From a virus: a DNA stretch of 64,000 nt. The DNA is taken from the IMG/VR virus record IMGVR_UViG_3300007735_000799, positions 1 through 64,000 of that record. One strand, given 5' to 3'. Shown piece after piece: positions 50,215 through 56,097 of this stretch. The notes beneath the pieces were generated by a model. That model was given only the letters and a program-made list of their open reading frames with translations. It had not been told where the DNA came from and ran no database searches. The translations under genes and the position numbers were made by a program. How positions within the stretch are numbered: position 1 is the stretch's first letter; the number at the start of each line of letters is the position of its first letter.

Positions 50215-51273
50215 TTAGGTGAAAATATTATTGAGTTGACGGTTAACTCGGACAAATGTTGTACATTTTGGCAAGTCCTTCAGACGAGCAGCACCAACAT
50301 AAGTGCAAGCCGAACGAACTCCACCAAGAATCTGTTGAATCACTCCTGAAACAGGCCCAACAGGCTTGACAAGTACTCGCTTGCCTTCTGCTGCACGATA
50401 GGTTGCCACGCCGCCTGAATGCTTTTCCATTGCTGTAGCGGAACTCATGCCGTAGAACTCCTTGCCGTCCTCGGTTTCTTCGCCTGCGGCTTCATCGGTT
50501 CCTGCAAACATACCACCAATCATTACAAAGTCTGCGCCCGCGCCGAACGCCTTGGCTACATCACCGGGGCAGGTGCATCCGCCGTCAGACAGCACATAGC
50601 CGCCTAGCCCGTGTGCAGCATCAGCACACTCCATGATGCATGACAACTGCGGGTAGCCCACACCAGCAACCTTGCGTGTCGTGCAGACTGATCCTGGCCC
50701 AATTCCAATCTTGACAATGTTTGCACCTGCAATAATCAGGGCTTCAGTCATTTCTCGCGTCACCACATTGCCTGCAATTAGAATGTGATCGGGAAACAAC
50801 CCACGAATGGTACGAACATAATTCACAAACTTTTCCGTGTACCCGTTAGCCACATCAATACAGATAAACTTGATGGACTTGTGGCGGTTGAGAATTCGTT
50901 CAGCCTTTTGAATCTCTTGCATACTAGAATTAGCATCGCCCATGCCCAAGGTGTACACCACATTAGGCGACCAATTAACATGAGAGGTTAACCAGTCGGT
51001 CATAAAGGTATCCCATTCGGCTTCGGTGTAATACTTATGAACACCGCATAGAGCATTGAATTCTGCTAGACTCTTAGCCATCTCAAATGTGCCAACTGTA
51101 TCCATGTTGGCAGCAACAACAGGAACGCCTGTCCACTCTTGTTCCATGTTGTCTGGAAGTTTAAATTTAAATGTTCGTTCAACATCAACCTTGCTACGAC
51201 TATCCAAATTGCTTCGCTTTGGACGAATAAGAACATCTGCAAAATCAAGTTTCACATCATCTTCAATTTTCAT
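50215..51273 (-). CDS. guaC: GMP reductase
   Basis: The 352-residue protein matches GuaC (347 in E. coli): [69 protein letters not shown] (catalytic Cys in GSVC) and [42 protein letters not shown] is the GuaC rather than the IMPDH form of the flap. It converts GMP to IMP using NADPH. With PurA it would shift guanine nucleotides to adenine nucleotides. It stops 22 nt from tRNA-Gly. Confidence 0.93.
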   Translation of the reverse strand: MKIEDDVKLDFADVLIRPKRSNLDSRSKVDVERTFKFKLPDNMEQEWTGVPVVAANMDTVGTFEMAKSLAEFNALCGVHKYYTEAEWDTFMTDWLTSHVNWSPNVVYTLGMGDANSSMQEIQKAERILNRHKSIKFICIDVANGYTEKFVNYVRTIRGLFPDHILIAGNVVTREMTEALIIAGANIVKIGIGPGSVCTTRKVAGVGYPQLSCIMECADAAHGLGGYVLSDGGCTCPGDVAKAFGAGADFVMIGGMFAGTDEAAGEETEDGKEFYGMSSATAMEKHSGGVATYRAAEGKRVLVKPVGPVSGVIQQILGGVRSACTYVGAARLKDLPKCTTFVRVNRQLNNIFT

Positions 51274-51279
51274 GGGTTT

Positions 51280-52269
51280 TCACTTTATGAAAGGTGCGTA
51301 ATCCGAATCAAACATCATGCGAGCAAGAGTAGGCATATCACACTTTGGTTCCCAACTCAATACTCGCTTTGCTTTGGCGGGATTGCCCAACAGATACGGA
51401 ACTTCGTTTGGTCGGAACAGTCTTGGATCAATCTCCACATACTTATTGTAGTCTCCAAGTCCTGCGTAGTCAAATACAACTTCCAAGAATTCACGAACAG
51501 TATGAGTTCGGTTGGTGGCAATCACATAATCATCAGGGATGCTTTGCTGAAGCATCAACCACATGGCTTCCACATAATCTCCAGCAAATCCCCAGTCTCG
51601 CTTAGAGTCAAGATTTCCAAGGAACAGTTTGTTTTGCAAACCTGCCTTGATCTTGGCTGCTGCCATAGTGATCTTTCTAGTCACAAAAGTTTCTCCACGA
51701 CGAGGACTTTCGTGATTGAACAGAATACCTGATGAAGCGTGAAGTTCGTATGCGTTACGATACACTCGGGTCATGTGATGAGCGTGAAGTTTAGCAACAG
51801 CATACGGAGATACCGGCATCATTCGGCTAGTTTCAGTATAACCATGCTTATCGTAATCATCACTATCACCGTACATCTCGGACGAAGACGCCTGATAGTA
51901 ACGAGTAGCAGGACTCACAGTTCGTATCGCTTCAAGAATCTTAAGACTGCCTTGAGCAATACCATCTGAAGTATACTCAGGCACATCAAACGAAACTGCA
52001 ACATGTGACTGAGCAGCGATATTGTAAAACTCGTTCGGCTGATACTTGTCCAACAGATGCACAATCGCCGCTCCGTCTGAGAGGTCATAGTAGTGCATCT
52101 TGAATTGTGAGTTTGAGATTGGATTGTCGTAGATGTGATCTACTCGTCCAGTATTGATAGACGAAGTTCTACGCTTCAAGCCTACCACATAGTAACCTTT
52201 GGAAATTAAAAGGTCAGCAAGGTAAGAACCGTCCTGACCGTTAACACCAGTTATCATCGCTGTCTTCAT
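51280..52269 (-). CDS. gmd: GDP-mannose 4,6-dehydratase
   Basis: The 329-residue protein starts MITGVNGQDGSYLADLLISKGY, the Gmd signature, with LKRRTSSINTGRVDHI (NADP loop), ASSSEMYGD (Thr/Ser and Glu of the active site), SPYAVAKLHAH (Tyr-x3-Lys), the GILFNHESPRRGETFVTRKI block and WGFAGDYVEAMW. It makes GDP-4-keto-6-deoxymannose, the precursor of GDP-fucose and GDP-colitose. It is a little shorter than E. coli Gmd (373). A CTAAATAA motif lies 38 nt upstream, just after a tRNA-like RNA. Confidence 0.95.
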   Translation of the reverse strand: MKTAMITGVNGQDGSYLADLLISKGYYVVGLKRRTSSINTGRVDHIYDNPISNSQFKMHYYDLSDGAAIVHLLDKYQPNEFYNIAAQSHVAVSFDVPEYTSDGIAQGSLKILEAIRTVSPATRYYQASSSEMYGDSDDYDKHGYTETSRMMPVSPYAVAKLHAHHMTRVYRNAYELHASSGILFNHESPRRGETFVTRKITMAAAKIKAGLQNKLFLGNLDSKRDWGFAGDYVEAMWLMLQQSIPDDYVIATNRTHTVREFLEVVFDYAGLGDYNKYVEIDPRLFRPNEVPYLLGNPAKAKRVLSWEPKCDMPTLARMMFDSDYAPFIK

Positions 52270-52306
52270 AGTTTCCTCATGGTTAAAAGATCATTTAGTG
52301 ACGAGT

Positions 52307-52314
52307 TTATTTAG
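52307..52314 (-). promoter_or_regulatory. Late-promoter-like motif CTAAATAA
   Basis: CTAAATAA on the minus strand immediately follows the tRNA-like RNA and lies 38 nt before the gmd ATG. The same text (GTCTAAATAAACTC) recurs at 54707-54714. Confidence 0.45.
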
Positions 52315-52419
52315 ACGGGGATGCGGGAATCGAACCCGCCGCTAGTGAATTATCTATAATCATTTCATCAGCGATTCTACCGATGGCTGTTACTCCTTCA
52401 ACCAAAGAACTCTCCCCGT
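52315..52419 (-). ncRNA. tRNA-like RNA of 105 nt, identity unresolved
   Basis: ACGGGGA and TCCCCGT close the molecule, and a perfect T-arm (GCGGG-TTCGATT-CCCGC) with the normal position lies 1 nt from the acceptor strand. The 5' part has a possible D-arm (TTC-TTTGGTT-GAA). Between it and the T-arm lie about 65 nt with several alternative stems and no normal 7-nt anticodon loop with U33. It may be a degenerate type II tRNA, an intron-bearing tRNA or the acceptor part of a tmRNA-like molecule. Confidence 0.6.
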
Positions 52420-52554
52420 AAAGAAAGGCGGTAGACCTGTGGCTTTGCTAGTCGCGCCTAACAAAGCCTGTAACTACGCCTCCAGACTGAACCACATATG
52501 TGCGGGCAGTTCGTGGTTTTTGGTGAGATTAACGGTCGCCACCAAGGTTTTAAG
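52420..52554 (-). ncRNA. Structured RNA segment between tRNA genes
   Basis: No ORF is seen in this 135-nt gap, but it can fold: GGCGTAG with CTACCGCC (52427-52480) encloses a perfect 7-bp stem GGCTTTG/CAAAGCC (52441-52468), and AACCAC/GTGGTT (52490-52518) forms a third. It lies between tRNA-Glu and the tRNA-like RNA and is co-transcribed with them. It could be a small RNA or a precursor element. Confidence 0.4.
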
Positions 52555-52626
52555 TGACCCCAACGGGACTCGAACCCGTGTCAGAAGAGTGAAAGTCTTC
52601 GATCCTTGCCGCTAGACGATGGGGCC
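52555..52626 (-). tRNA. tRNA-Glu (anticodon UUC)
   Basis: Acceptor GGCCCCA/TGGGGTC (one G-U pair), anticodon arm GAAGA-CTTTCAC-TCTTC, T-loop TTCGAGT. First RNA after a strong promoter. Confidence 0.95.
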
Positions 52627-52645
52627 AAGTAACTTCAACTAGAGT

Positions 52646-52673
52646 ATTATATCGTGCAAACCATCCCTGTCAA
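52646..52673 (-). promoter_or_regulatory. Sigma70-like promoter of tRNA-Glu unit
   Basis: TTGACA (52673-52668), 16 nt, TATAAT (52651-52646) on the minus strand, 20 nt before tRNA-Glu. Both hexamers are consensus. Confidence 0.8.
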
Positions 52674-52677
52674 GGGA

Positions 52678-53040
52678 TTAAGACAAACGAAGCAGATATT
52701 TTGTCTGATTCAGAGCAGCAAGCATCTCGTCACGAATATTCAAAAGATCGGTGTCAGCCGTCTGATCCAACTTTGTTGGTAGTTCGTGAGTCAAGTAGTA
52801 GATGGCAGCGTTAATCACACCCAAGGAGTTTGAATCCTTGTAGTTGTTAACATTGAAACTAAAACTTGGGTTGCCTAAAGTGTTGCCGTATTTGCCTGTG
52901 TGAACTTCCACAAACTGGTCAACCAATCCATCAAGATCTTCATAAGCCTTTCCTAAAGCCTTATGCTCGGCATAAGACCTGGTTTGCCAGTGAAGAACTC
53001 GTAATTGAGATTGAAGTTGTAGAAAGAATGTTACGCACAT
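52678..53040 (-). CDS. DUF5856-like helical protein
   Basis: The 120-residue protein has LQSQLRVLHWQTRSYAEHKALGKAYEDLDGLVDQFVEVHTGKYG, a pattern I recall as DUF5856 of T4-like aquatic phages. The HWQT....H..L...Y..LD...D...E order looks like a Dps/ferritin-type four-helix bundle. Loops with YLTHELPTKLDQT and LNIRDEMLAALNQTKYLLRL complete the helices. Function unknown; metal or DNA protection is only a guess. It ends before the tRNA-Glu promoter. Confidence 0.68.
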   Translation of the reverse strand: MCVTFFLQLQSQLRVLHWQTRSYAEHKALGKAYEDLDGLVDQFVEVHTGKYGNTLGNPSFSFNVNNYKDSNSLGVINAAIYYLTHELPTKLDQTADTDLLNIRDEMLAALNQTKYLLRLS

Positions 53041-53064
53041 GGTCTAGTATATAGCATTCCGAAG

Positions 53065-53149
53065 CGGGCAGAGAAGGATTCGAACCCTCGGAGGCATTCA
53101 CCTCGGCGGTTTAGTAAACCGCTGCATTAGACCACTCTGCCATCTGCCC
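53065..53149 (-). tRNA. tRNA-Ser with anticodon ACU
   Basis: Type II tRNA with discriminator G, acceptor GGGCAGA/TCTGCCC and a long variable arm, all serine features. The anticodon arm GCGGT-TTACTAA-ACCGC gives ACU, where bacterial AGY serine tRNAs have GCU. A34 is unusual and would read AGU, or AGU and AGC if changed to inosine. Confidence 0.88.
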
Positions 53150-53154
53150 AAAAG

Positions 53155-53227
53155 TGACGAAGATTGGAATTGAACCAATGACTTATTCCGTATGAAAGAA
53201 TTGTTCTACCATCTGAACTACTTCGTC
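53155..53227 (-). tRNA. tRNA-Met type (anticodon CAU)
   Basis: Acceptor GACGAAG/CTTCGTC with discriminator A, anticodon arm ATTCT-TTCATAC-GGAAT, T-loop TTCAATT. It pairs at position 1, so it is not an initiator. It may be elongator Met or Ile2 (lysidine-modified); the sequence alone does not decide. Confidence 0.92.
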
Positions 53228-53256
53228 AAAGCGTAGTGTGGGAATTACCCAAAAAG

Positions 53257-53337
53257 TGCGTCGTGTAGGACTCGAACCTACGAAGTCAAAGACAACAGAT
53301 TTACAGTCTGTCCCAGTTGCCGCTTTGGTAACGACGC
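53257..53337 (-). tRNA. tRNA-Tyr (anticodon GUA)
   Basis: Type II tRNA with acceptor GCGTCGT/ACGACGC, anticodon loop CTGTAAA and T-loop TTCGAGT. Confidence 0.93.
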
Positions 53338-53341
53338 TTAA

Positions 53342-53429
53342 CGGGCAGGGAGGGATTCGAACCCCCGGTAGGCTATTCACCTACTGATGCTTTCAAGGCA
53401 ACCGCGATAGACCACTCTGCCACCTGCCC
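53342..53429 (-). tRNA. tRNA-Ser (anticodon UGA)
   Basis: Type II tRNA with acceptor GGGCAGG/CCTGCCC, discriminator G and anticodon loop CTTGAAA. One T-T mismatch in the anticodon stem. Its ends and D-arm closely resemble the Ser(ACU) tRNA, suggesting duplication. Confidence 0.92.
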
Positions 53430-53440
53430 AAATTTTAAAA

Positions 53441-53656
53441 TTACTTAGTGTCTTCCGTCAAAAAAATCTTGCTTTCATTCATGCCTTGTGCAGCATTGAA
53501 AACAATCTTCTTTTCTGCTTCTGCATATCCTTGACGATACTCTGACCAATACGGTTGAGATTGGGCTTGAGTTACAGATTTGTCTGCTCGCCCTGCCATA
53601 CGATCCGAGTATCCGTCTTTGAATCCTTGTCCAGGAATATAATTGATTGTATTCAT
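53441..53656 (-). CDS. Small uncharacterised protein
   Basis: The ATG at 53656 follows a GGAG ribosome site; longer frames run through tRNA-Ala. The 71-residue product has NYIPGQGFKDGYSDRMAG and WSEYRQGYAEAEKK, a short GxxxGYxxR and YRQGYxxA repeat seen in many small phage and bacterial proteins of unknown role. No membrane segment. It lies inside the tRNA cluster. Confidence 0.6.
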   Translation of the reverse strand: MNTINYIPGQGFKDGYSDRMAGRADKSVTQAQSQPYWSEYRQGYAEAEKKIVFNAAQGMNESKIFLTEDTK

Positions 53657-53672
53657 TGTGATCTCCGTAAAA

Positions 53673-53745
53673 TGGATCGAAGAGGACTCGAACCTCCAAC
53701 CCATGCCTTGCAAAGGCATTGTTCTCCCAATTGAACTATCGACCC
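53673..53745 (-). tRNA. tRNA-Ala (anticodon UGC)
   Basis: Acceptor GGGTCGA/TCGATCC (one G-U pair), anticodon arm ATGCC-TTTGCAA-GGCAT, T-loop TTCGAGT. Confidence 0.95.
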
Positions 53746-53945
53746 GTAAAATCTATCCCGTCAATCTTTGTGAAAGAGGCTGCGTAATCATTGGCTCGCT
53801 TCCAAAGATCGCCGTCAATCTCTTTCACATACTCAGCAAACTTCAATCCAAACAACATGATAGCCTGATGATATCGCTTAACCGTTTCAGGATCACGAAT
53901 CTCATTGCCGTCATCGTCTGTAGGATAGAAGTTGTACTTTTCCAT
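53736..53945 (-). CDS. Small uncharacterised protein
   Basis: The ATG at 53945 follows GGAG. The 69-residue product is acidic at the start (YNFYPTDDDGNEIRD) and helical later (VKRYHQAIMLFGLKFAEYVKE, DLWKRANDYAASF). The stop lies inside tRNA-Ala (10-nt overlap with the tRNA gene), which is unusual. Function unknown. Confidence 0.55.
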   Translation of the reverse strand: MEKYNFYPTDDDGNEIRDPETVKRYHQAIMLFGLKFAEYVKEIDGDLWKRANDYAASFTKIDGIDFTGR

Positions 53946-53959
53946 ATTTGTCTCCAAAA

Positions 53960-54030
53960 TTGCCCGACCTAGATTCGAACTAGGACAAAGAGAACCAAAG
54001 TCTCTCGTGCTACCGTTACACTATCGGGCA
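53960..54030 (-). tRNA. tRNA-Gln (anticodon UUG)
   Basis: Acceptor TGCCCGA/TCGGGCA, anticodon arm AGAGA-CTTTGGT-TCTCT, T-loop TTCGAAT. Type I, complete. Confidence 0.95.
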
Positions 54031-54058
54031 GGTGCATTCCTGCACTAGACGCTCGCTA

Positions 54059-54271
54059 TTAGCAAGCGGCGTTGTTACCGCCGAACAGTCCCATCACCAC
54101 ATTGGCGACAACGACCACGGCATTCTTCAGCCATACTGCACCGTTCCAAGCGAACGGAAGCAGAGCGAGGGTAATCAACATGCTACGATTGATGTAAACC
54201 TTTGAGAGAAGGCAAGACAACTTATCACAGCCACCAGTAACAGGGCATGAGCCCGATTCAAACTTAGCCAT
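54059..54271 (-). CDS. Small Cys-rich membrane protein
   Basis: The 70-residue protein follows an AGGAG ribosome site. The N-terminal third has three spaced Cys (CPVTGGCDKLSC) that could bind metal or form a thioether or disulfide. Residues 30-64 are hydrophobic with two possible spans (SMLITLALLPFAW and VVVVANVVMGLFGG). The ending is NNAAC. Location and size recall small phage membrane toxins or holin helpers, but that is a guess. Confidence 0.55.
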   Translation of the reverse strand: MAKFESGSCPVTGGCDKLSCLLSKVYINRSMLITLALLPFAWNGAVWLKNAVVVVANVVMGLFGGNNAAC

Positions 54272-54319
54272 TTTTTTCTCCTTATGTAAAAGTTAATTGG
54301 GGATGGCGATCCCCTGCAA

Positions 54320-54676
54320 TCAGTTACGCTTCTTGCTCTTACGAGAAACCTTGGTCTTACCCTTGGTTCCTGTGTAATTCTCAAGATCGTAATCCTGACT
54401 TTCATAGACCTTATCAGTAAGGTCTTCAATCATGGTTGAAAGCATGTCAATGTTATCGTTGAATTCTCTTCGCACATCGTTAATCTGCGAATGCATTTCA
54501 AAACGAAGACTGGAAATTTCCGAATCAATCTTTTTGTTCATCTCTTCGTAAACACCACTAATGGTCTTCTGATTCTCATCGTCACGCTTCTTGGAAGAAG
54601 TAACAAGACTTCCAATGAAACTAAATGCGTTAGCGGCGAGAGAAACACCAAGCAATCCATAAAGGTAAGTATCCAT
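54320..54676 (-). CDS. Membrane-anchored coiled-coil protein
   Basis: The ATG at 54676 has a good ribosome site (AAAGGAG). The 118-residue product has an N-terminal span (YLYGLLGVSLAANAFSFIGSLV), then a long charged helix with heptad-like spacing (EEMNKKIDSEISSLRFEMHSQINDVRREF, about 44-72) and a basic end. Such a layout fits an i-spanin or another inner-membrane coiled-coil protein. No o-spanin partner overlaps it. It has both a sigma70-type promoter and a CTAAATAA motif upstream. Confidence 0.6.
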   Translation of the reverse strand: MDTYLYGLLGVSLAANAFSFIGSLVTSSKKRDDENQKTISGVYEEMNKKIDSEISSLRFEMHSQINDVRREFNDNIDMLSTMIEDLTDKVYESQDYDLENYTGTKGKTKVSRKSKKRN

Positions 54677-54706
54677 ACTGTATTCTCCTTTCAAGAGAAG
54701 GTGAGT

Positions 54707-54714
54707 TTATTTAG
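54707..54714 (-). promoter_or_regulatory. Late-promoter-like motif CTAAATAA
   Basis: CTAAATAA on the minus strand, 30 nt before the ATG at 54676, in the same context as at 52307-52314 (GTCTAAATAAACTC). Confidence 0.45.
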
Positions 54715-54725
54715 ACCCGCTATCC

Positions 54726-54753
54726 ATTATAGCAGACCAAAACTTTTAATCAA
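54726..54753 (-). promoter_or_regulatory. Sigma70-like promoter
   Basis: TTGATT (54753-54748), 16 nt, TATAAT (54731-54726) on the minus strand, before the coiled-coil membrane gene. It lies in the 3' end of the HNH gene upstream. Confidence 0.65.
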
Positions 54754-55086
54754 GTCTGTATTTGAGTGTTCTATTTGATGACAGTTAGCACACAACAATT
54801 CGCATTTTGAAAGTTCGTTATATCTTTCTTTTGTCAACAAACCGTTTCCATTTAATTCGTGGGATTTTTGTGATGGGTCTTTGTGATGAAAATGAAATAC
54901 ACCCGGATGACCTTTAAACCCACATCTTTGACATTTACCACCCAACAATTCAACAAACTCAATTTTTGTCTTCCATCTTCTTTTAGAAACTGCACAAGAA
55001 CCACATATAGTTCTTCTGCTTTTTTTCTTTGATTGTTTAGATGGATGAGATTTAAATTCCTTGTTACAGTGTTTGCATTTGTTCAT
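54727..55086 (-). CDS. HNH endonuclease near the tRNA intron
   Basis: The 119-residue protein has two zinc ribbons (CKHCNKEF and ICGSC at the start) and an HNH core: CQRCGFKG, VFHFHHKDPSQK (catalytic HH), CELLCANCHQIEH. It ends SFGLL. It lies only about 40 nt downstream of the tRNA-Lys gene that carries a group I intron. A free-standing HNH next to an intron could help that intron or itself to spread. No similarity to a restriction enzyme is seen. Confidence 0.85.
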   Translation of the reverse strand: MNKCKHCNKEFKSHPSKQSKKKSRRTICGSCAVSKRRWKTKIEFVELLGGKCQRCGFKGHPGVFHFHHKDPSQKSHELNGNGLLTKERYNELSKCELLCANCHQIEHSNTDLIKSFGLL

Positions 55087-55108
55087 AGATTAGCACACTC
55101 CTCTAATC

Positions 55109-55115
55109 TATTTAG
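55109..55115 (-). promoter_or_regulatory. Late-promoter-like motif CTAAATA
   Basis: ACTAAATAG on the minus strand lies between tRNA-Lys and the HNH gene, 22 nt before its ATG. The match is short. Confidence 0.3.
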
Positions 55116-55125
55116 TATCCTAAAG

Positions 55126-55383
55126 TGCTCCGGGTGGGACTCGAACCCACAACCTACCGATTAACTTACCACTTCGGCTTACGCCGCCCTTGCGGTTTGT
55201 GGTCTGGACTTTGCCTTCATCCGTTCTGGATGCCCGCCGTCAAGTCTCTACACCTTCCCTTTCGGGCTTGGCTCGGCGTTGGGTCTTTCAACCGTCCACC
55301 GAATTTGACGAGTTTCATGTTTTGTATTCCTACAAAACTGCTCCTATTGAAGTCGGCTACTCTACCAATTGAGTTACCAGAGC
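55126..55383 (-). tRNA. tRNA-Lys (anticodon UUU) interrupted by a group I intron
   Basis: The exons are 55350-55383 (34 nt: acceptor GCTCTGG, D-arm and GCCGA-CTT) and 55126-55164 (39 nt: TTAA-TCGGT, variable loop, T-arm with TTCGAGT and CCGGAGC plus A). Joined they make a standard 73-nt tRNA with anticodon loop CTTTTAA, anticodon UUU. The break falls after U34, inside the anticodon. Confidence 0.9.
55165..55349 (-). ncRNA. Small group I intron in tRNA-Lys
   Basis: The 185-nt intron has the catalytic core of small tRNA introns (cyanobacterial tRNA-Leu and Azoarcus tRNA-Ile type). CAAATTCGGTGGACGG, AACGCCGAGCCAAGC, AAGGTGTAGAGACTTGACGG and GAAGGCAAAGTCCAGACC are in the same order as in Azoarcus. 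P1 pairs exon CTT and intron C with GGAG, giving the U-G at the 5' splice site; the intron ends in G. No ORF inside, so no internal homing nuclease. It probably splices itself. Confidence 0.9.
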
Positions 55384-55398
55384 ATATTAACTTGTAAG

Positions 55399-55473
55399 CG
55401 TTCCTGATAGGATTTGAACCTATGACCTGATGCTTAGAAGGCATCTGCACTATCCGGGCTGTGCTACAGGAAC
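55399..55473 (-). tRNA. tRNA-Arg (anticodon UCU)
   Basis: Acceptor GTTCCTG/CAGGAAC with discriminator G, anticodon arm GATGC-CTTCTAA-GCATC, T-loop TTCAAAT. Reads AGA. Confidence 0.95.
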
Positions 55474-55481
55474 TTAGTTTT

Positions 55482-55754
55482 TTAAGATTCCTGTTTTATA
55501 CTTTTAACAGAATCCAATGTGAAACTGCGCCAAGCACTCTTATCCAAATCCCAAACGGAAATGGTGGTATCGCTCTTCTTTCTAGGAGTCTTCGCTGTTG
55601 TGGATTCAACAACAGGAAGAACAGGAAGATGCTCGGTCTTCAAGGTGCAGCGCATCACTCGTTCAGAACCATCACGCTTGGTGAAGGTAACAACACAAAT
55701 GTTGTTGTGCAAAATTGCGCTGTATTCGTTTCGCTTATCTTCGGTGGTAATCAT
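55482..55754 (-). CDS. WYL_2/DUF2693-like small beta protein
   Basis: The 90-residue protein has VVTFTKRDGSERVMRCTLKTEHLP, a Lys/Ser/Thr linker and ISVWDLDKSAWRSFTLDSVKSI. This is the Sm-like SH3-barrel pattern of phage DUF2693/WYL_2 proteins (one strand with R-V-M-x-C-T-L, then V-W-D and W-R-S-F). It may bind nucleic acid or a regulator. It overlaps the 33-residue gene upstream as ATGA. Confidence 0.7.
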   Translation of the reverse strand: MITTEDKRNEYSAILHNNICVVTFTKRDGSERVMRCTLKTEHLPVLPVVESTTAKTPRKKSDTTISVWDLDKSAWRSFTLDSVKSIKQES

Positions 55755-55852
55755 CGTCGCGTTTCCTTGTCGTCAGTATACTTCATATAAGCCGACCATG
55801 CAAGAGTAATTGCTACAAAAACCAAAAGAAAAAATGTAACTGCGGAATCCAT
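55751..55852 (-). CDS. Tiny single-span membrane protein
   Basis: The 33-residue gene runs from ATG 55850-55852 (overlapping the upstream stop as TAATG) to stop 55751 (overlapping the next ATG as ATGA). Residues 4-22 (VTFFLLVFVAITLAWSAYM) form one membrane span. The end is charged. Only the tight overlaps at both ends support it as a gene. Confidence 0.6.
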   Translation of the reverse strand: MDSAVTFFLLVFVAITLAWSAYMKYTDDKETRR

Positions 55853-56061
55853 TATTGATCCAACTTGTTATCGCTCAACCCACGAAACAATCCACTAAAG
55901 AATGCGTGTGTAAAGAAAAACGCTAGTGGAATCCATAGTGGAGAAAGAGTCCATCGCCAAGACCAATCCAATTGATCCATAACCTTCAGCACCACCAAAG
56001 TAATGGTGGAAGCGGCGGCGGCTGTTGCAACACTATTAAATGTATTGTTGGTTTGTTCCAT
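55852..56061 (-). CDS. Small membrane protein
   Basis: The ATG at 56061 (MEQTNNTFNSVATAAAA) starts a 69-residue protein with one or two spans (AAAASTITLVVLKVM and LSPLWIPLAFFFTHAFFSGLF). It starts 8 nt after a sigma70-type -10 box, so it may be made from a leaderless early message. Function unknown; small early membrane proteins may act in host takeover. Confidence 0.6.
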   Translation of the reverse strand: MEQTNNTFNSVATAAAASTITLVVLKVMDQLDWSWRWTLSPLWIPLAFFFTHAFFSGLFRGLSDNKLDQ

Positions 56062-56068
56062 GTGGTAT

Positions 56069-56097
56069 ATCTTACCACACAAATCAGGTTAAGTCAA
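56069..56097 (-). promoter_or_regulatory. Sigma70-like promoter
   Basis: TTGACT (56097-56092), 17 nt, TAAGAT (56074-56069) on the minus strand. The ATG at 56061 is near the expected start. An inverted repeat GTGGTA/TACCAC overlaps the -10 box, as at the clamp gene. Confidence 0.6.

Noticed and set aside
49581-50222. Long plus-strand frame opposite purA and the tRNA genes
   Set aside because: It is antisense to well-supported genes and includes tRNA genes; no plus-strand promoter or ribosome site.
51139-51732. Plus-strand frame of 197 codons opposite guaC and gmd
   Set aside because: Antisense shadow of two clear enzymes; no recognisable protein.
52315-52554. A full tmRNA gene with tag-like reading 'DNSLAA' in the tRNA-like RNA
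   Set aside because: The RNA is too short, the reading has no stop codon after it, and a tRNA-Glu gene lies where the 5' domain would be. Left as unresolved tRNA-like RNA.
45660-53750. N-terminal extensions of several genes (at 45116, 46500, 49032, 53441 and others) that run through tRNA genes
   Set aside because: The extra residues are translated tRNA sequence; internal ATGs with ribosome sites give normal protein starts.
55165-55349. Plus- and minus-strand frames over the tRNA-Lys intron as proteins
   Set aside because: The region has the conserved group I core and joins a perfect tRNA when removed; the frames are accidental.
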